Assembly: GCA_004558525.1 (NCBI GenBank)
Contig: SFCQ01000016.1
Location: forward strand, 1 to 40,829
DNA from: Clostridiales bacterium
GTDB taxonomy: Bacteria > Bacillota > Clostridia > Christensenellales > CAG-138
Reading direction: 5' to 3'
DNA length: 40,829 nt
A program made the translations under genes and the position numbers. Positions 32,779 through 40,477 of this stretch are shown piece by piece. The notes below the pieces were generated by a model that ran no database searches, was not told where the DNA came from, and worked only from the letters and a program-made list of their open reading frames with translations. The stretch's first letter is position 1. Each line of letters opens with the position of its first letter.

Positions 32779-34263
32779 ATGAGCAAGGGTATATTCAATA
32801 CTTTGTTCACACGAATGTTAAGCACATATCTGGCTATCGTGCTGCTTGTTGTGGTGCTTCTTGGCATAACCATAGGCGCAATGTTCAAGAACCAGTATAT
32901 AGGCGAAACAGAGAATGAGCTCAGGCGCGAAGCTGAGGAGATAAACCGTGTAATAGTTACTCAGTACATAGACGGCGAAAAGCGCTCCGTTGCAAAGGAC
33001 AGCCTGCTTACCACCATGCGTAAATACGATGCCATGCTACAGCTTTATTTTAAGGATTCTGCATACGGAAAGGTGATATTCCGCGATGAGCAAAGCTCAA
33101 ACAAGTGGGAAACGTTAAGCGATGCCGACCTGAGTGAAGAAGCAAAAAGGGTGATGGAGCAGGGTACGGATATTGAAATAAGCTCTGATAGATTCACCGT
33201 TGGCAATATATCTATAATGACACTTAGCCGCGCAATAGTTGATGAAGCCGGCAAGACTATAGGCGCCATGTTCTTTCACACAGACATGAGCCGTACTAAC
33301 GATTCCATAAAACAGGTGTCGCTCGATGTTCTGCTTTCGGCATGCGTAGCCGTCATTTTGGCGTTTCTTGCGGTAACATACATTACTGGACGCATGACAA
33401 AGCCTATAGTTGATATGAACAACGCCATAAACCGCTTCTCACGCGGAGATTATGAAGCAAGGGTCAGCATAACCAGCAGGGATGAAGTTGGCCAGCTCGG
33501 CCAAAGCTTCAACGATATGGCGAACGAGATAAACGCGCTTGAGCAATCAAGAAGAAGCTTTGTAGCAAACGTTTCTCATGAGCTGCGCTCCCCGCTAACA
33601 AGCATGCGCGGCTTCCTTGAGGCTATGCAGGATGGTACCATCGCCCCAGAGGATCAGCCAAAGTATCTTGACATAGTTATAGGCGAATGTAAGCGCATGA
33701 CCGGAATGGTAAACGACCTTCTTGACCTTGCAAGGATAGAATCCGGCCAATACGAGCTTAAGCTTGAGCCATTTGATCTTAACGAGCTTGTTATAAGGAC
33801 CCTGCTTACATTTGAAGCCAGGATAAACGCAAAGCACATTGATGTAGCTATGGACTTTGCGGCGGAGCACACGATAGTGGAGGCCGATCAATCCCAAATC
33901 GCGCAGGTCATACGCAATCTTGTTGATAACGCGATCAAGTTTTCGCCTGATGGCGGCAAGCTCACGGTAAAGATAGCAACGGATAAAAAGCTTGCTGTGA
34001 TAAGCGTTATCGACGAAGGGGATGGTATATCTCCGGAAGATCTGCCATATGTGTTCGATCGCTTTTATAAGGCTGAAAAAGCGCATACGCCTTCAGGCTC
34101 ATCGTCAGGGCTTGGCCTTAGCATAGTAAAGAGAATAATTGAGCAGCACGGACAGACCATCACAGCATCTTCTCTGCCCGGCGAAGGAGCTACGTTCACG
34201 CTGACGCTTAAACTATATGAACAGCAGGGGAAGCCAAAAGCAAGTCCCTCGCAACGGAGGTAA
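32779..34263 (+). CDS. Sensor histidine kinase
   Basis: This 494-aa kinase has two transmembrane helices (about 13-34 and 183-203) framing an extracytoplasmic sensor of about 145 residues, then HAMP (about 204-256), HisKA with phospho-acceptor H267 in NVSHELRSPLTSM, and HATPase_c with N-box NLVDNAIKFSPDG, G1 IDEGDGISPED and G2 GSSSGLGLSIVKR. No PAS domain is evident, unlike many PhoR proteins. The start ATG 32779 has TTGGAGG upstream. The htrA gene starts 6 nt after the stop codon, so kinase, regulator and protease are one unit. Confidence 0.94.
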   Translation: MSKGIFNTLFTRMLSTYLAIVLLVVVLLGITIGAMFKNQYIGETENELRREAEEINRVIVTQYIDGEKRSVAKDSLLTTMRKYDAMLQLYFKDSAYGKVIFRDEQSSNKWETLSDADLSEEAKRVMEQGTDIEISSDRFTVGNISIMTLSRAIVDEAGKTIGAMFFHTDMSRTNDSIKQVSLDVLLSACVAVILAFLAVTYITGRMTKPIVDMNNAINRFSRGDYEARVSITSRDEVGQLGQSFNDMANEINALEQSRRSFVANVSHELRSPLTSMRGFLEAMQDGTIAPEDQPKYLDIVIGECKRMTGMVNDLLDLARIESGQYELKLEPFDLNELVIRTLLTFEARINAKHIDVAMDFAAEHTIVEADQSQIAQVIRNLVDNAIKFSPDGGKLTVKIATDKKLAVISVIDEGDGISPEDLPYVFDRFYKAEKAHTPSGSSSGLGLSIVKRIIEQHGQTITASSLPGEGATFTLTLKLYEQQGKPKASPSQRR

Positions 34264-34269
34264 ACACTT

Positions 34270-35619
34270 ATGGAGTATCCAAACTACTATTACGATGGCT
34301 ATAACAGCAACCCTCAGCAGAACCCGAAACCGCCAAAGCGCGGCATAGGCGGCTATGTCGTAACGGCGATCGTATTCACCCTTGTCGGCGCGCTGTTAAG
34401 CGCTATCCTGCTGCCAAAGCTTAATATAGTATATACCGACACTAATCTAAAACCGCATGATACGCCTTATTTTCAAGAATTTCTGCCTACGCCTGAAGCT
34501 ACTCCGGCTCCTGAACAGAGCACCAGGCCGGATACCGGCATAGCTTCAGATCCGAGCGTAACCCCTATACCTCCTGCCGGCAAGCTTCCCGTTTTTGACG
34601 GTGTTGCTCCTCAAATAACGAATAACGCAAATCCCATACTCGACATAGTTGACCAGATAAGCGAAAGCGTTGTTGGCATAATCAACTATGGCTACAGCGA
34701 AGAATACTCGCGCGATCTTGAGTTTGGCTCCGGCTCAGGCTTTGTGATATCATCTGAGGGTTATATCCTGACAAATGCGCATGTTGTTGACGGGGCAACA
34801 AAGCTTGGCGTGATGTTTGTTGACGGAGAGGAGTGCGAGGCTCAGCTTGTCGGCTTTGACAACAGCAGCGATGTTGCCGTGATCAAAGTGGACAAGAAGG
34901 GGCTTAAGGCAGTTAAGCTTGGCGATTCCGATTCCGCAAGAGTGGGCGAATTCGTTATAGCCATAGGCGACCCGACAGGGCGCGAGCTTGCCGGGACCAC
35001 AACATTCGGCATAATCAGCGCCACAGCAAGAAGCGTTAACATAGACGGCGTGACAAACGATTATATCCAAACCGATGCGGCGGTAAACCCGGGCAACAGC
35101 GGCGGTCCGCTGATAAATATGAATGGCGAAGTAATAGGTATGGTCTCCGCAAAAACCGTAACCGCAAGCTATGATGAATACGGCAACGCTATAGGAGCTG
35201 AGGGCATAGGCTTTGCGCTGCCTATAGAGCAGGCGATGAGGGTCGCATCCACGCTGATACTCGAAGGCAGGGTACTTAGGCCTGGCATAGGCATAAGCGT
35301 GCTTACTTGGTCCGAGATGTATGCAGAGAAATATGATACCCCCGTGGGGATACTTATATCGACAGTGACAAAGGCCGGTCCTGGCCATAAAGCCGGATTA
35401 AAACCGAATGATATAATTGTTGAGGTTAACGGTACGGCCGGCCTTTCGCAGGAGGAGTTCGTTGCATTGATAAAGGGTATGCTCGTTGGCGACAAGTTGA
35501 CGCTTAAGTATTGGCGTGCAGGGGAATACTACGAGACCGAGCTTGTGCTTGCCGACCTTAACAGCCTTGGTTCACAAACCGTTGGCGGCGAAGCGGACTA
35601 TAATTTCTATGGCGATTAA
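34270..35619 (+). CDS. htrA: HtrA/DegP-like membrane serine protease with PDZ domain
   Basis: This 449-aa S1C-type protease has a tyrosine/proline-rich cytoplasmic N-terminus, one transmembrane helix (about 29-48), a proline-rich linker, the trypsin-like domain with the catalytic triad H171 (LTNAHVV), D201 (NSSDVAVIK) and S277 (NPGNSGGPL), and one C-terminal PDZ domain (about 350-430). HtrA proteases degrade misfolded extracytoplasmic proteins. The ribosome binding site ACGGAGG lies in the last codons of the kinase gene. Linkage to a two-component system recalls Bacillus CssRS-HtrA, suggesting an envelope-stress operon. Confidence 0.95.
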   Translation: MEYPNYYYDGYNSNPQQNPKPPKRGIGGYVVTAIVFTLVGALLSAILLPKLNIVYTDTNLKPHDTPYFQEFLPTPEATPAPEQSTRPDTGIASDPSVTPIPPAGKLPVFDGVAPQITNNANPILDIVDQISESVVGIINYGYSEEYSRDLEFGSGSGFVISSEGYILTNAHVVDGATKLGVMFVDGEECEAQLVGFDNSSDVAVIKVDKKGLKAVKLGDSDSARVGEFVIAIGDPTGRELAGTTTFGIISATARSVNIDGVTNDYIQTDAAVNPGNSGGPLINMNGEVIGMVSAKTVTASYDEYGNAIGAEGIGFALPIEQAMRVASTLILEGRVLRPGIGISVLTWSEMYAEKYDTPVGILISTVTKAGPGHKAGLKPNDIIVEVNGTAGLSQEEFVALIKGMLVGDKLTLKYWRAGEYYETELVLADLNSLGSQTVGGEADYNFYGD

Positions 35620-35639
35620 ATAAAAACTAAATCAGAGTG

Positions 35640-35670
35640 TCAAAAAAGTGGCTGAACGCCACTTTTTTGA
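35640..35670 (+). terminator. htrA terminator (first stem of dispersed element copy B)
   Basis: TCAAAAAAGTGGC (35640-35652) pairs perfectly with GCCACTTTTTTGA (35658-35670) across a 5-nt loop. The stem ends in a six-T run, 20 nt after the htrA stop codon. Confidence 0.65.
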
Positions 35671-35731
35671 GTTTTACGGGTTTTGCCTCTCGCTCACGCT
35701 CCCGGGCGGCAAAACCCGCAAAGTACGAAAA
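35640..35731 (+). repeat. Dispersed double-hairpin element, copy B
   Basis: This is the inverted counterpart of 3985-4075. The second stem is CGGGTTTTGCC (35677-35687) with GGCAAAACCCG (35708-35718). From that stem to the TACGAAAA end the two copies are almost identical, apart from three bases in the loop. Confidence 0.85.
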
Positions 35732-35766
35732 GGGTTTTTTGACAGACTGAAATACCGATGATACCG

Positions 35767-35791
35767 AAGCGGCCTTTGCACCGCTTTTTTT
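35767..35791 (+). terminator. Second terminator before the BofC-like gene
   Basis: AAGCGG (35767-35772) pairs with CCGCTT (35781-35786) across an 8-nt loop and runs into seven T. The 85 nt that follow hold only weak promoter-like boxes (TTATTA at 35803, TATAAA at 35827) and AAGGAGG just before the next gene. Confidence 0.6.
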
Positions 35792-35879
35792 AGCTTATAA
35801 GCTTATTATCATTTCATATAAACCAGTATAAAACCGAGCCGTTTGGGGAAAACTTAGCCCAAATAAGGAGGCTTAAACC

Positions 35880-36479
35880 ATGTTTTTTAAGAATATCGTT
35901 GTGCACGGCATATTCAAAAGGGGCTTGTATGGCGTTGTGCTTATAGCCATAGGAGCATGTCTCGGTTTGCTTGCCGCGCAGATGAGAAATATTGACGAGC
36001 CTGAGGATAAAAACATAATAGTACCTGCCGAAGAAACACAAGCGCCCAGCTTTCAGGTAAGCACTCAGCGCGAGATGACCGCGCTAAAAAGCACTAACGT
36101 TGAATGGAAGGTACGCTTCCTGGGCTGCGGACACGAGCTTAATGAAAAGCCGGCATTCGATATAACCGGCATGACCGAGGATCAGGTAAAAGAAGCGTAC
36201 AGCGACTATTCCGCAAAGCTGTTCACATCTGCTAACATATGCCTTGTTAAGGAGGATAAAGGCTGCTGCCCCGAGCATTACGTGCTTTATACCGCTAAAG
36301 ACGCAAATAAGCTTGAGCTGCATAAAAGGGACGAAAACACGTTTGAAGATAGCGTAGTGCTTGAATTGGATATGGACATATCCAAATTGGACGATGAAAC
36401 GAAAGCGCTTATGCATGACGGCATGATGTTTTCATCTTTGAGAGAAATAAACAAGTTTATGGAAAGCATAGAAGAATAA
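35880..36479 (+). CDS. BofC-like membrane protein (BofC C-terminal domain)
   Basis: This 199-aa protein has one N-terminal transmembrane helix (about 15-33) and an extracytoplasmic domain. The pattern fits clostridial proteins with a BofC C-terminal domain: LGCGHE near C83, ITGMTEDQVKEAY, then CCPEHYVLY (C129, C130) and DISKLDDETKALMHDGM. In Bacillus, BofC restrains SpoIVB signalling in the forespore and its gene lies just upstream of ruvA-ruvB. The same neighbourhood here supports the call, although the similarity is too loose for certainty. The ATG at 35880 follows AAGGAGG with normal spacing. Confidence 0.62.
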   Translation: MFFKNIVVHGIFKRGLYGVVLIAIGACLGLLAAQMRNIDEPEDKNIIVPAEETQAPSFQVSTQREMTALKSTNVEWKVRFLGCGHELNEKPAFDITGMTEDQVKEAYSDYSAKLFTSANICLVKEDKGCCPEHYVLYTAKDANKLELHKRDENTFEDSVVLELDMDISKLDDETKALMHDGMMFSSLREINKFMESIEE

Positions 36480-36521
36480 TTTATAGCATAATACGGTGAC
36501 GTCACATCGCCAAATATCGTC

Positions 36522-36550
36522 TTGTGCGCCGGCTCATGCCATGTTACAAT
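36522..36550 (+). promoter_or_regulatory. Sigma-A promoter of ruvCAB
   Basis: TTGTGC (36522-36527), a 17-nt spacer and TACAAT (36545-36550) with the TGT extension. The 10-bp palindrome GTGACGTCAC lies just upstream at 36496-36505. Confidence 0.65.
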
Positions 36551-36580
36551 ATAATAACATAAGTATATGGGGGCGCAGAT

Positions 36581-37078
36581 TTGATCATTTTAGGCATCGA
36601 CCCGGGCTATGCCATACTTGGCTATGGCGTTATATCTACGCAGGGCGTCAGGTCAAAAGCCATAGACTATGGAGTGATAGAGACTGTGGCGCACACTCCT
36701 TTTCCGGAAAGGCTTGAGCGGTTATATATTGGCACAAACGAGCTTATAAAGCTTTATAAGCCCGACCATGTTGCTTTTGAGGAGCTGTTTTTTGCAAGGA
36801 ATACGACGACGGCGCTGCAAGTTGCCGCTGCCAGAGGCATAGCGCTGCTTGCGGCACAGCAGGCGGGCCTGCCGCTTTATGAATACACGCCCATGCAGAT
36901 AAAATCCGCCGTTTCGGGCAATGGGCATGCGGATAAAAAGCAGGTACAGCAGATGATAAAGCTGCTGCTTTCGCTCAGCTCCGTGCCCAAGCCGGACGAT
37001 GCGGCGGATGCTTTGGCTGCGGCGCTGTGCCACGCCAACACTGCCGGCCCCGCTGCGGAAACATTCCGCATAAAATAG
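36581..37078 (+). CDS. ruvC: Holliday-junction resolvase RuvC
   Basis: This 165-aa endonuclease resolves Holliday junctions. The four acidic catalytic positions are visible: GIDPG near the start, FEELFF in the middle, and PDDAADALA near the end; VSGNGHADKKQVQQM is also typical. The start is TTG 36581, with GGGGGC about 8 nt upstream and the protein beginning exactly as RuvC does. ruvA starts 20 nt after the stop. Confidence 0.96.
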   Translation: MIILGIDPGYAILGYGVISTQGVRSKAIDYGVIETVAHTPFPERLERLYIGTNELIKLYKPDHVAFEELFFARNTTTALQVAAARGIALLAAQQAGLPLYEYTPMQIKSAVSGNGHADKKQVQQMIKLLLSLSSVPKPDDAADALAAALCHANTAGPAAETFRIK

Positions 37079-37098
37079 CAAACGGAGAGTGTTATGAT

Positions 37099-37710
37099 AT
37101 GTATGCGCATATAAACGGCATTGTTGATGAGGTGCTGCCGGACAGGACGATAATAGAAGCAAACGGCGTGGGATATGAGCTTTTATGCTCCTCTCAGACG
37201 CTTAAACAGCTAAGGGCTGGCGATCGCCACAAGCTGTATACGCATTTCCATATTGCCGCTTCGCAGGACGTTATGGCGCTTTACGGCTTTGAGACTAAGG
37301 AAGAGCGGGCTATGTTCAGGAGGCTTATTGGCGTTACAAGGGTAGGGCCAAAGCTTGCGCTGAGCGTATTGAGCGTATTGAGCGTACAGGATATAACGCT
37401 TGCAATACTCACTGAAAATGCAGCCGCGTTTGATAAGGTATCCGGCATGGGCAGAAAAACAGCCGCACGGGTGCTGCTGGAGCTTAAGGAAAAAGTAACG
37501 GCTGATGACGCCGCAGCAGGCGCCACAACAGGCAGCGCTAATGGCAGCGGCTCTATGGACATAAGGAGCGAAGCCGTTGCGGCGCTGGTATCGCTTGGCT
37601 ATGATGGCGTAAGCGCAGGAAGGGCCGTTGCTGCCGTTGAGGATTGCGACAGGGTAGAGGATATGATTACGGGCGCCCTCAGGGAGATTGCCAGAAAGAA
37701 TAAAAGGTGA
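37099..37710 (+). CDS. ruvA: Holliday-junction binding protein RuvA
   Basis: This 203-aa protein has the N-terminal OB domain (YAHINGIVDEVL, ANGVGYELLC), tandem helix-hairpin-helix motifs (LIGVTRVGPKLAL and VSGMGRKTAARVLLELKEK) and the C-terminal RuvB-contact domain (SEAVAALVSLGYDG) after a flexible alanine/glycine linker. RuvA tetramers load RuvB on four-way junctions. The ATG at 37099 has GGAGAG 9 nt upstream. A short 9-nt tandem repeat in the first helix-hairpin-helix gives LSVLSVLSV without changing the family length. The stop overlaps a GTG of the ruvB frame. Confidence 0.95.
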   Translation: MYAHINGIVDEVLPDRTIIEANGVGYELLCSSQTLKQLRAGDRHKLYTHFHIAASQDVMALYGFETKEERAMFRRLIGVTRVGPKLALSVLSVLSVQDITLAILTENAAAFDKVSGMGRKTAARVLLELKEKVTADDAAAGATTGSANGSGSMDIRSEAVAALVSLGYDGVSAGRAVAAVEDCDRVEDMITGALREIARKNKR

Positions 37711-37715
37711 GCAAG

Positions 37716-38756
37716 ATGCCGGCAGAAGACAGGCTTATTTCATCATCAATGCTTGCGGAGGACGAAGCGAGTGAATTCAGCTTAAGGCCAAAATATCTTA
37801 AAGAGTATATAGGCCAAAGCGAAGTGAAGGAGCATGTGCAGATATATATTGAAGCTGCAAAAAGGCGAGGTGAGCCGCTTGATCATGCCCTGTTCTACGG
37901 GCCTCCCGGCTTAGGCAAAACTACGCTTGCTTCAATAATCGCAAACGAGATGGGCGGAACGCTGCATATAACGAGCGGGCCTGCAATATCGCATAAGGGC
38001 GAGCTTGCGGCAATACTAACGAACATCGCTCCGGGCGATGTGCTGTTTATTGATGAGATACACAGGCTAAACGCTACCGTTGAGGAAGTGCTCTATCCTG
38101 CAATGGAGGATTACGCGCTTGATATAATAATCGGCAAGGGTCCGAGCGCGCATTCAATAAGGCTTGATCTTCCGCATTTTACGCTTATTGGCGCAACCAC
38201 GCGTATGGGACTTTTGACCTCCCCTTTAAGGGACAGGTTTGGCATAAAGGAGCAGCTTCAGCCATATGCTCCCGAGGATCTGCTTGAAATAATTGTGAGG
38301 AGCGCAGGCATACTCGATATACCAATAGACAGGGAGGGAGCTATAGAGATAGCCTCACGCTCACGCGGAACGCCGCGAATAGTAAACCGGCTGCTCAAGC
38401 GCGTAAGAGACTATGCCGAGGTACGTGGAGAAGGCAGGATAGATCTTAAGACCGCAAGAGCCGGACTTGACATGCTTTCAATAGATGAGCTTGGCCTCGA
38501 CTCTGTTGACAGAAGGATATTGACTACCATGATAGTCAAATTCGGCGGCAGGCCCGTGGGGCTTGAAACTATAGCCGCTGCAACCGGCGATGACGCCGCT
38601 ACGATAGAGGATGTGTATGAGCCGTATCTGTTGCAGCTTGGCTTCATAGCGCGCACGCCAAGGGGAAGGATAGCCATGCCCGCCGCATACGAGCATATGG
38701 GGTTTGATCTGCCGGAAAGCGCAAAGCAGCCCAAGCAGGAACGCATGATTTTTTGA
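37716..38756 (+). CDS. ruvB: Holliday-junction branch-migration motor RuvB
   Basis: This 346-aa AAA+ ATPase has Walker A GPPGLGKTT, Walker B LFIDEIHR, sensor 1 GATTRMGLLTSPLRDRFG, sensor 2 SRGTPRIVNRLLKRVRDYA and the winged-helix end TPRGRIAMPAAYEHMG. The ATG at 37716 is preferred because AGGTGA lies 5 nt ahead; the GTG at 37707 overlaps the ruvA stop and would add three residues. It completes a full ruvCAB unit. Confidence 0.95.
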   Translation: MPAEDRLISSSMLAEDEASEFSLRPKYLKEYIGQSEVKEHVQIYIEAAKRRGEPLDHALFYGPPGLGKTTLASIIANEMGGTLHITSGPAISHKGELAAILTNIAPGDVLFIDEIHRLNATVEEVLYPAMEDYALDIIIGKGPSAHSIRLDLPHFTLIGATTRMGLLTSPLRDRFGIKEQLQPYAPEDLLEIIVRSAGILDIPIDREGAIEIASRSRGTPRIVNRLLKRVRDYAEVRGEGRIDLKTARAGLDMLSIDELGLDSVDRRILTTMIVKFGGRPVGLETIAAATGDDAATIEDVYEPYLLQLGFIARTPRGRIAMPAAYEHMGFDLPESAKQPKQERMIF

Positions 38757-38789
38757 GTATAGACTAATAATAAAAGGGAGGATTCGGCC

Positions 38790-39749
38790 ATGTTGGGAAA
38801 GAAAAAGGAACTTTTGGCATCTATTGAGGAGCTTAAAGCAAAGCTTGACGAGCAGGAGAGCCTAATCAATGAGCTTAAGGCGACGGTTGAAGCATATAAG
38901 CAAAAAGAAAGCGCAATAGCCGGCGCACTTACACGCGCGCAGGCAGACGCCGCCTTGGTTATTGAAGAAGCAAATGCAGAAAAGGCGCGCATAATAGCCA
39001 AGGCTAACGAGGATAAAGCCGCCGCTAAGCTTGAGGCTGACAAAATGATCGAGCAGGCCAAGCAGCAGGCTGACACTATACGCAATGAGGCCGACGAGTA
39101 TTCCCGCCAAAGCGCGCTGAAAACAGAAGCCTATATGGAAAACTACCGTGAAAGCGCAAGGCAGTTGAACAGCGCGTTAAAAAGGGCTGCCGAGGCTGCC
39201 GCAATGCAGGCCGAACATTTCCGCTCCTATGTAAGCAATGCCAATTTGGATAACGAAATAGAGATGGCTGGCGAATATGCAGCTTCAGCAGGCGTTGCAG
39301 CCGGCGATATGCCGGAATCCTACAACAACCCTGCCGAGCTTATGCAGAGCATATACCGGATAGAAAGGCGCCCTTTAGCCGCTAATGAAGATAATAGCAG
39401 CATAACAGCAGACACTTCTCACCCAGAGGATGGGGAGCATGTTGGCCCTGCCTTCCACCACTGGAGAGAGGATACCATGGACATAAGATGCGGCGAATAT
39501 CATGCAGAATTGGAACATCATGACCACCCGCATGATGATGAAAACCATATCGAAACGCATTACTGTGGGCCGACTGCAATGCTTAGAGGCGATGCCGAAG
39601 CAAGCTCCATAGAGGCTAATGAAGCGCCCATGATGACAGTGAATGAGATAATCAATCAGGCGGGCGATGAACCTGAAGCTGAAAAGCTAAAAGATTCTAT
39701 AGAAGACGAGCTTAACGCTATAATAGATGATGTCCTTAAGGATTCCTGA
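38790..39749 (+). CDS. Coiled-coil protein with histidine-rich segment, DivIVA-like in part
   Basis: This 319-aa protein is not firmly recognised. Residues 1-150 form a long charged coiled coil (KKKELLASIEELKAKLDEQE onward; AANAEKARIIAKANEDKAA region), similar in style to the C-terminal coil of DivIVA-type or stalk-like septal proteins. The N-terminal membrane-binding domain of DivIVA is absent. Residues 211-259 hold 11 histidines and two cysteines, suggesting metal binding. The C-terminal 60 residues are acidic and helical. The ATG at 38790 has GGGAGG 8 nt upstream. It lies 33 nt after ruvB and may be co-transcribed with ruvCAB; a terminator follows. Confidence 0.7.
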   Translation: MLGKKKELLASIEELKAKLDEQESLINELKATVEAYKQKESAIAGALTRAQADAALVIEEANAEKARIIAKANEDKAAAKLEADKMIEQAKQQADTIRNEADEYSRQSALKTEAYMENYRESARQLNSALKRAAEAAAMQAEHFRSYVSNANLDNEIEMAGEYAASAGVAAGDMPESYNNPAELMQSIYRIERRPLAANEDNSSITADTSHPEDGEHVGPAFHHWREDTMDIRCGEYHAELEHHDHPHDDENHIETHYCGPTAMLRGDAEASSIEANEAPMMTVNEIINQAGDEPEAEKLKDSIEDELNAIIDDVLKDS

Positions 39750-39766
39750 ACAAATTGAATTGATAT

Positions 39767-39787
39767 GGCGGGCTTTTGCCCGCCTTT
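39767..39787 (+). terminator. Rho-independent terminator
   Basis: GGCGGGC (39767-39773) pairs perfectly with GCCCGCC (39778-39784) across TTTT, followed by TTT and a T-rich stretch. It ends the coiled-coil gene's transcript. Confidence 0.75.
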
Positions 39788-39815
39788 GATATTTTGTTTT
39801 TGCGGAGCATTACAA

Positions 39816-40460
39816 ATGAAAGAAACTGTTTGGATAAAAGAAATACTCAAGCGCGGAACAGGCAACATGCTTTATAGAAGCGAAAGCACATGCATAGTTT
39901 ATGATACTGTGAGCCGTGTACATATGGCCAGCAGCAGTGATGCAGACGAAGCGTATGACAAGCTTAATGGCATTGAGCTAATATCGCTGTGTACTGACAA
40001 TATGGTGCTGCGCAACAGGATAGCGGCTAAGCTTGGCTTAAGGCGCATAATGGACTGCTATGATATGTTATACATAGGAGATACGCCCATTGCATCAGGC
40101 AATAAGTTAAGCATCAGAAATGCCGATGAGCTTGGGCTAAATCTTGTTAAAGCAAACTATCATGATATTGATGAAGCCGAGCTTGACATGGTAAACGCAA
40201 GAAAAGAGCTTTATATTGGCTACGATGCCGCAAACAACGCCGTAGGCTTTATCGGCAAGCAGCTTGAAGGCAGCATAGGCATGCTTAAGGTGCTTGATGA
40301 ATACAGGGGCAACGGTTATGGAAGCGTGCTTGAAGCGTTTATGATAAACAGGGCGCTCTCTTTGGGAGAGACAGCGTACGGCCAGGTGATATGCACAAAC
40401 GGCGTATCATTATCCTTGCAGCAAAAGCTTGGCTTAAAGCAACTTGAAGGCAAGGCTTAA
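39816..40460 (+). CDS. GNAT-family N-acetyltransferase
   Basis: This 214-aa protein carries the acetyl-CoA binding signature EYRGNGYGSVLEAFMI and the strand before it (IGMLKVLDEY) in its C-terminal half. The N-terminal half is divergent and may form the substrate side. The acceptor is unknown. The ATG at 39816 has GCGGAG 8 nt upstream. Isoleucine codons are mostly ATA, as in resident genes, so it is native although it is the last gene before the mobile element. Confidence 0.75.
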   Translation: MKETVWIKEILKRGTGNMLYRSESTCIVYDTVSRVHMASSSDADEAYDKLNGIELISLCTDNMVLRNRIAAKLGLRRIMDCYDMLYIGDTPIASGNKLSIRNADELGLNLVKANYHDIDEAELDMVNARKELYIGYDAANNAVGFIGKQLEGSIGMLKVLDEYRGNGYGSVLEAFMINRALSLGETAYGQVICTNGVSLSLQQKLGLKQLEGKA

Positions 40461-40477
40461 TAGTGATAAGGTACTAT

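Noticed and set aside
37360..37395. Tandem 9-nt repeat in ruvA as a disrupting insertion
   Set aside because: The translated LSVLSVLSV aligns to the normal helix-hairpin-helix length in RuvA, so the repeat does not add residues.
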